Positions 59,125 through 64,000 of a DNA stretch of 64,000 nucleotides are shown in pieces. The stretch's first letter is position 1, and every line of letters begins with the position of its first letter. This DNA comes from Bradyrhizobium frederickii. Lineage in GTDB: Bacteria; Pseudomonadota; Alphaproteobacteria; Rhizobiales; Xanthobacteraceae. The translations under genes were made by a program, and so were the position numbers. Under the pieces are notes generated by a model. That model saw only the letters and a list, made by a program, of their open reading frames with translations, did not search any database and was not told the DNA's origin. Location of the stretch: assembly GCF_004570865.1 (NCBI RefSeq), contig NZ_SPQS01000006.1, positions 248,001 through 312,000 on the forward strand, in the 5' to 3' direction.

Positions 59125-59179
59125 GTATCGTCGCGATGTCGAATTTGATGCGGCTTGGACCCAAGACTTGGACCTCAGG

Positions 59180-59662
59180 ATGACGCAGACACCGATCCGC
59201 CTCACCGTGAACGGCAGGATCCACGAGATCGATGCGGCGCCGGAGACGCCGCTGCTCTACGTGCTGCGCAACGATCTCGCGCTCAACGGCCCGAAATATG
59301 GATGCGGCCTCGGCGAATGCGGCACCTGCACTGTCCTGATCGACGGAGCTGCGGCACGCGCCTGCGTCATTCCCGTCAGCGGCTGCGCCGGCCGCGACAT
59401 CGTGACGCTCGAAGGTCTCGGCACGCGCGACAAGCCCGATGCCGTGCAGCAAGCCTTCATCGACGAGCAGGCCGCGCAATGCGGCTATTGTCTCAACGGC
59501 ATGATCATGACCACCAAGGCGTTGCTCGCGATCAACCCGCGGCCGACCGAACAGGAGGCGCTGGCGGCGTTGCGCTACAATCTCTGCCGCTGCGGCACCC
59601 ATGTCGAAATCCTGCGCGCCGTGATGCGGGCGTCGGGCCAGCTCACCGAGGCGGCTGACTGA
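59180..59662 (+). CDS. nicA: Nicotinate dehydrogenase small [2Fe-2S] subunit NicA
   Basis: The 160-residue protein starts MTQTPIRLTVNGRIHEIDAA. The plant-type cluster ligands are C42, C47, C50 and C62 (YGCGLGECGTCTVLIDGAAA, then RAC). The second cluster is QCGYCLNGMIMTTKALLAIN and NLCRCGTH. This is the two-[2Fe-2S] subunit of xanthine-dehydrogenase-family hydroxylases. The ATG at 59180 gives the canonical N-terminus; the frame is open much further upstream across the promoter. The stop overlaps the nicB start by one base (TGATG). With NicB it hydroxylates nicotinate at C6 using water-derived oxygen. Confidence 0.93.
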   Translation: MTQTPIRLTVNGRIHEIDAAPETPLLYVLRNDLALNGPKYGCGLGECGTCTVLIDGAAARACVIPVSGCAGRDIVTLEGLGTRDKPDAVQQAFIDEQAAQCGYCLNGMIMTTKALLAINPRPTEQEALAALRYNLCRCGTHVEILRAVMRASGQLTEAAD

Positions 59663-62600
59663 TGGCCTCCCCTGTTTCGAACGGAGCCGGGTCATCGGGA
59701 TCGCTCGTCGTCGTCCGCACCGTGGACGAGGTTACATCCGAGACCTTCGTCCGCATCACCGCCGACGGTTCGGTCACGGCCTATAACGGCCATGTCGATC
59801 TCGGCACCGGCATTCGCACGGCACTCGGTCAGATCGTCGCCGAAGAGCTGGACGTGTCTTTTGCGCGCGTCGTGATCGTGCTCGGCGACACCGCCTTGGT
59901 GCCGAACCAGGGCGCGACCATCGCCAGCGAGACCATCCAGATCACCGCCGTGCCCCTGCGCAAGGCCGCAGCGCAGGCGCGACACTTCCTGATCGCGCGC
60001 GCGGCGGAGCGGCTGGAGCTGCCGGAGGCCGATCTCAGGATCGAGGACGGCCTCGTGCGCGGACACGACAACCGCAGCGTCAGCTATGGCGAGCTGATCG
60101 GCGGCGAAGAGATCCGGCTCGAGCTTGCCGACGATGTCGCGGTCAAACCCGTCGGCGACTACGCCATCGTCGGCCAATCCGTCCCGCGCGTCGACCTGCC
60201 GGCCAAGGCCACGGGCGAGTTGACCTTCGTCCACGACATCCGCGTGCCCGGCATGCTGCACGGCCGCGTGGTGCGACCGCCCTATGCCGGCGTCGATGCC
60301 GGGCCGTTCGTCGGCACCAGCCTGATCGGCGTCGATGAAGCATCGGTCCGCGGCATTCCCGGCCTCGTGGCCGTGGTGCGCATCGGCGATTTCGTCGGTG
60401 TCGTCGCCGAGCGCGAGGAGAATGCGATCCGCGCGGCGGAGCAGCTCAAGGTGAGCTGGAAGCCGACGCCCACCCTGACCGATCTTTCGGACGTCGAGAC
60501 CGCGCTGCGCGCCAATCCATCGACCCCGCGCACGCTGATCGACAAGGGCGATGTTGGCGCGGCGATATCAGGCGCGGCCAAGCCGATGCAGCGCACTTAT
60601 GTCTGGCCGTATCAGATGCACGCCTCGATCGGCCCGTCCTGCGCGGTCGCGGATTTTCAGGACGGCAATATCCGGGTCTGGTCGGGCACGCAGAACCCGC
60701 ACCTGCTGCGCAGCGACCTTGCGCTCCTGATCGAGCGGCCCGAGAGCGAGATCGAGGTCATCCGCCTGGAGGCCGCGGGCTGCTACGGCCGCAACTGCGC
60801 CGACGACGTCACCGCCGACGCGCTGCTGCTGTCGCGCGCGGTCGGCCGTCCCGTGCGCGTGCAGCTGTCGCGCGAGCAGGAGCACGCCTGGGAGCCCAAG
60901 GGCACCGCGCAGCTCATCGACGTCAATGGCGGCCTCGATGCCGACGGCGGCATCGCCGGTTACGACCTCGCCACGCGCTATCCCTCGAACGCCGCGCCCA
61001 CACTGGCGCTGCTGCTCACCGGCCGTATCTCCCCCGAGCCAGCCGTGCTCCAGATGGGCGATCGCACCGCGATCCCGCCCTATGACTACGAGCACATGCG
61101 CGTCGTCGCCCACGACACGCCGCCGATCGTGCGCGCATCCTGGTTTCGCGGCGTCTCCGCGCTGCCGAACACCTTTGCGCACGAATCCTACATCGACGAG
61201 GCTGCCACCGAGGCCGGAATCGACCCGATCGAATATCGCCTGCGTTACCTGAAAGACCAGCGTGCAATTGATCTCGTCAATGCCGTGGCGGAGCGCGCCG
61301 GCTGGACGCCACGCCCTGTGAGGCAGGACAAGGACGGCGAGATCGTGCACGGGCGAGGCTTTGCCTATGCCCTTTACGTCCACAGCAAATTTCCAGGCTA
61401 TGGCGCGGCGTGGTCGGCCTGGGTCGCCGACGTCGCGGTGAACAAGACCACCGGCGACGTCAGCGTGACCCGCGTCGTTGCCGGGCAGGATTCCGGCCTG
61501 ATGATCAACCCGGACGGCGTGCGCCACCAGATTCATGGCAACGTGATCCAGTCCACCAGCCGCGCGCTGATGGAGGAGGTCTCGTTCGAACGCGGCGCCG
61601 TGGCGGCGCGCGAATGGGGCGCCTATCCGATCATCCCCTTCCCCGACGTGCCCAAGATCGACGTCCTGATGCTGCCGCGGCAGGACCAGCCGCCGCTCGG
61701 CGTTGGCGAATCCGCCTCGGTGCCGAGTGCGGCGGCGATTGCCAATGCGATCTTCGATGCCACCGGCGTGCGCTTCCGCGAGCCGCCATTCACGCCCGAG
61801 CGCATCCTGAGGGGGCTTCACGGCGAAACATCGTTCGCGCCCCAGCCCCTGCCCGCGCCCACGGCCCCGCCGCCGTCTCGCATCTGGGAAAATCCGTTCG
61901 CCAAGCGCGCCGGCATCTTCGCAGCAATTACGGCGGTCTGCACTGCTGCGATCGGCATTGGCGCCGCGCTGCTGCCAGGGCGCGCCATCGCGCCGATCGT
62001 GCGACCGGATGCATCGGTCTATTCCGCGGCGACGATCGCCCGCGGCGAGCAGCTCGCAGCGCTCGGCAATTGCGCGGAGTGCCACACCACGCTTCGAGGC
62101 GCGCTCAATGCCGGCGGCCGCGCGCTGGAGACCCCGTTCGGCACGATCTACAGCACCAACATCACGCCCGATGTCGACACCGGCATCGGCACATGGTCCT
62201 ATCCCGCCTTCGAGCGCGCGATGCGCGACGGGCTGCACCGTGATGGGCGGCAGCTTTATCCCGCCTTCCCCTACACGCATTTCGCCAAGACCAGCGACGC
62301 CGACATGCAGGCGCTCTACGCCTATCTGATGGCGCAGCCTGCGGTGCGCGCGACGCCGCCGGCGACCGAGCTCGCCTTCCCGTTCAATCTCCGGCCGCTG
62401 CTTGCAGGCTGGAATGCGCTATTCCATCAGACCCGGGAGTTCAAACCCGATCCCGCGAAGTCGGAAGCGTGGAATCGCGGTGCCTATCTCGTCGAAGGTC
62501 TTGGCCATTGCAGCGGCTGCCATTCGCCGCGCAACGCGTTCGGCGCCGAGCAGCGCAATGCCTATCTTGCCGGCGGCTTTGCCGAAGGCTGGGAAGCGCC

Positions 62601-63180
62601 GCCGCTGACCGCACTCTCGCGTGCGCCGATCCCATGGAGCGAGGACGAGCTGTTCGCGTACTTGCGCACCGGCCATTCGCGCTATCACGGCGTCGCCGCC
62701 GGTCCGATGGCACCTGTGGTCAGGGACCTCAGAGCCCTACCGGATCAGGACATTCGCGCGATGGCGGTCTATCTCAATTCCTTCAACGACGCCGCCGCCG
62801 ATGCGCCTGCTCTCGCCGCGAAGCTCGAGAGCGCAACGCAGGTCACCGTCACCTCCTCCACCGGCGCGCGGCTCTATCAGGGCGCCTGCGCGGTGTGCCA
62901 CGAGGTCGGCGGCCTGCCGCTGTTCGGCAGCCGCCCCTCGCTCGCGCTGAACAGCAACCTGCACAGCGCGACGGCGGACAATCTGGTCCAAGTGATCCTG
63001 CATGGGATCGCCGAACCGGTCACAAGCGATCTCGGCTACATGCCCGCCTTCAAGGGCAGCATGAGCGACGCGCAGATCGAGGAGCTCGTCACGTTCCTGC
63101 GCAGGCAGTTCGCGCCGGACAAGCCGGCGTGGTCAGGCGTGCGGGATACGATCGCACGGGTGCGCAGCTTCAACCCCTGA
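59662..63180 (+). CDS. nicB: Nicotinate dehydrogenase molybdenum/triheme cytochrome c subunit NicB
   Basis: The 1172-residue fusion matches the layout of Pseudomonas putida NicB. Residues 1 to about 720 form the molybdopterin-binding xanthine-dehydrogenase-like domain, with the catalytic Glu683 in GVGESASVPS. A membrane helix at about 751-771 (AGIFAAITAVCTAAIGIGAA) follows. Three c-type heme motifs come next: CAECH (804-808), CSGCH (950-954) and CAVCH (1076-1080). This puts the molybdenum site in the cytoplasm and the hemes in the periplasm (inference), so electrons go to the respiratory chain rather than NAD. A repeat follows 1 base after the stop. Confidence 0.93.
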   Translation: MASPVSNGAGSSGSLVVVRTVDEVTSETFVRITADGSVTAYNGHVDLGTGIRTALGQIVAEELDVSFARVVIVLGDTALVPNQGATIASETIQITAVPLRKAAAQARHFLIARAAERLELPEADLRIEDGLVRGHDNRSVSYGELIGGEEIRLELADDVAVKPVGDYAIVGQSVPRVDLPAKATGELTFVHDIRVPGMLHGRVVRPPYAGVDAGPFVGTSLIGVDEASVRGIPGLVAVVRIGDFVGVVAEREENAIRAAEQLKVSWKPTPTLTDLSDVETALRANPSTPRTLIDKGDVGAAISGAAKPMQRTYVWPYQMHASIGPSCAVADFQDGNIRVWSGTQNPHLLRSDLALLIERPESEIEVIRLEAAGCYGRNCADDVTADALLLSRAVGRPVRVQLSREQEHAWEPKGTAQLIDVNGGLDADGGIAGYDLATRYPSNAAPTLALLLTGRISPEPAVLQMGDRTAIPPYDYEHMRVVAHDTPPIVRASWFRGVSALPNTFAHESYIDEAATEAGIDPIEYRLRYLKDQRAIDLVNAVAERAGWTPRPVRQDKDGEIVHGRGFAYALYVHSKFPGYGAAWSAWVADVAVNKTTGDVSVTRVVAGQDSGLMINPDGVRHQIHGNVIQSTSRALMEEVSFERGAVAAREWGAYPIIPFPDVPKIDVLMLPRQDQPPLGVGESASVPSAAAIANAIFDATGVRFREPPFTPERILRGLHGETSFAPQPLPAPTAPPPSRIWENPFAKRAGIFAAITAVCTAAIGIGAALLPGRAIAPIVRPDASVYSAATIARGEQLAALGNCAECHTTLRGALNAGGRALETPFGTIYSTNITPDVDTGIGTWSYPAFERAMRDGLHRDGRQLYPAFPYTHFAKTSDADMQALYAYLMAQPAVRATPPATELAFPFNLRPLLAGWNALFHQTREFKPDPAKSEAWNRGAYLVEGLGHCSGCHSPRNAFGAEQRNAYLAGGFAEGWEAPPLTALSRAPIPWSEDELFAYLRTGHSRYHGVAAGPMAPVVRDLRALPDQDIRAMAVYLNSFNDAAADAPALAAKLESATQVTVTSSTGARLYQGACAVCHEVGGLPLFGSRPSLALNSNLHSATADNLVQVILHGIAEPVTSDLGYMPAFKGSMSDAQIEELVTFLRRQFAPDKPAWSGVRDTIARVRSFNP

Positions 63181-63181
63181 T

Positions 63182-63282
63182 GTCATTCCGGGGCGACGCG
63201 AAGCGGCGAGCCCGGAATCCATAACCCCGGCTGGTGGTTATGGATTCCGGGCTCCCTCGCTACGCTCGGGCCCCGGAATGAC
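63182..63282. repeat. Interspersed palindromic repeat (GTCATTCCGGGGC family), second copy
   Basis: The element starts GTCATTCCGGGGCGACGCG and ends CTCGGGCCCCGGAATGAC. The interior GGAATCCATAACC pairs with GGTTATGGATTCC. It is a near-perfect 101-base inverted repeat and shares its ends with 16001-16128. It lies between the convergent nicB and dioxygenase genes and probably stops both transcripts. Confidence 0.85.
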
Positions 63283-63309
63283 GCTGAATGACACGTCGGA
63301 TGTGCGACT

Positions 63310-64000
63310 CTAGCCGTGCTGCTTCATCTCCACCGGCGGCGTGCCGTGGGTGTGGAACGACTCGATCGTCTTCAGCCCCCACGCCTGGCCCTTCTTGCGC
63401 TCCTCCTCGGTCCACACGATGGGCTTCCAGTCGGGCGCGAGAATGAGGCGCGCGCCGGCATTGGCGACTTCGACGCGGTTGCCGCCGGGCTCGTAGACGT
63501 AGAGGAAGAAGGTCTGCTGGATCGCATGCTTGTGCGGGCCGGTCTCGATGTGCACGCCGTTCTCGAGGAAAATATCGGCGGCGCGAAGAATCTCCTCGCG
63601 GCTGTCGAGCGCGTAGGTGACGTGATGGAAGCGGCCCGGCACGCCTGAATGGTCGAGCGAATAGGCAAAATCGTAGCTCTTGTTCGACATCGTCAGCCAC
63701 ATCGCAGCTTCCCGGCCGTCGTTGAGCACGATCTGCTCCGTGAGGCGGCAGCCGAGGTAATTCTCGAAGAACTCGCGGTTGGCCTTGATGTCGACGGCGA
63801 GGCAATTGAGGTGATCGAGACGCCGGACATTGACGCCGCGCGCCGGAAAGCGCTGCGCCTGGTTCTTCAGTGCGGGCTTCAGCTCCGGCGGCGCCTGATA
63901 CCACTCGGTCTCGTAATAGAGCTCGACGATGTGACCGTCGGGATCGCGGCAACGGAAGGTCGGGCCCTGCCCCATGTCGCCGTCGATCCACCCAATGTCG
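63310..64000 (-). CDS. Extradiol-type (VOC family) catechol dioxygenase-like protein, 5'-truncated by window edge
   Basis: The frame runs off the right edge (codons DIGWIDGD precede the first ATG at 63975), so the N-terminal VOC domain is missing. The visible part has FRCRDPDGHIVELYYETEWY (end of domain 1). The catalytic domain then has VRRLDHLNCLAVDIKANREF (first His ligand), PGRFHHVTYALDSREEI (second His) and FLYVYEPGGNRVEVANA (Glu ligand). The three residues fit a type I extradiol iron site. The substrate is unknown; a link to nicotinate degradation is not required by the reductive route. It is convergent with nicB. Confidence 0.87.
   Translation of the reverse strand, partial: DIGWIDGDMGQGPTFRCRDPDGHIVELYYETEWYQAPPELKPALKNQAQRFPARGVNVRRLDHLNCLAVDIKANREFFENYLGCRLTEQIVLNDGREAAMWLTMSNKSYDFAYSLDHSGVPGRFHHVTYALDSREEILRAADIFLENGVHIETGPHKHAIQQTFFLYVYEPGGNRVEVANAGARLILAPDWKPIVWTEEERKKGQAWGLKTIESFHTHGTPPVEMKQHG

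Noticed and set aside
63310..64000. Extradiol dioxygenase-like gene as a nicotinate ring-cleavage enzyme (NicX role)
   Set aside because: NicX is not of the VOC fold, and the gene is convergent with nicB behind a terminator-like repeat with no shared operator in view.

Overview
The window looks like a chromosome segment of a Bradyrhizobium-type alphaproteobacterium (inference). The basis is the high GC content, Rhizobiales-style interspersed palindromic repeats, an Irr-like iron box, small hypothetical proteins I recognise from Bradyrhizobium, and a dense load of aromatic and N-heterocycle catabolism with ABC transporters. No phage, insertion sequence or CRISPR was seen. Both window edges cut genes: an M50 protease on the left and an extradiol dioxygenase-like protein on the right.

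Region by region. 0-6.5 kb: end of a site-2 protease gene, then a minus-strand iron-uptake operon (TonB-dependent receptor, PKHD hydroxylase, ExbB, ExbD, TonB) behind a cluster of Irr-like half-sites. 7-12.5 kb: an MdtA/MdtB-like RND efflux pair, an IalB-like protein and a DUF1428 protein. 12.6-22.4 kb: tRNA-Gln(CTG), an RNase Z-like hydrolase, a TetR-controlled AcrAB-like RND pump with a 36-bp palindromic operator, a TauE/SafE gene remnant, tiny ORFs and a lytic transglycosylase. 22.4-27.3 kb: a Baeyer-Villiger-type monooxygenase divergent from an acyl-CoA ligase and an acyl-CoA dehydrogenase. 27.5-35.5 kb: two solute-binding proteins, an NMT1-type ABC transporter, two cytosine-deaminase-like amidohydrolases and a GntR regulator with repeated TGCATGCA sites. 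36-41 kb: a TetR-led operon for the lower protocatechuate/gallate 4,5-cleavage pathway (LigI-, GalB- and LigK-like). 41-47.5 kb: a PepSY membrane protein, an MscS channel, a DUF763 protein, four small hydrophilic proteins and a P450.

47.5-63.2 kb is the most interesting part. It appears to encode nicotinate catabolism by a hybrid route. NicA and a triheme NicB (aerobic nicotinate 6-hydroxylase of the Pseudomonas type) are combined with a 6-hydroxynicotinate reductase-like protein and an enamidase-like protein, both otherwise known from the anaerobe Eubacterium barkeri. A ferredoxin-NADP reductase, an ApbE-like UPF0280 protein, a DUF1185 protein, a complete branched-chain-type ABC transporter and a MarR regulator accompany them. 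Nearly identical 20-bp palindromes centred on GTATAC lie in both divergent promoter regions, which argues for one regulon. Expected flow: uptake by the ABC system, NicAB makes 6-hydroxynicotinate, the reductase makes tetrahydro-6-oxonicotinate, enamidase opens the ring to 2-formylglutarate and ammonia. The steps beyond that are not identified here.
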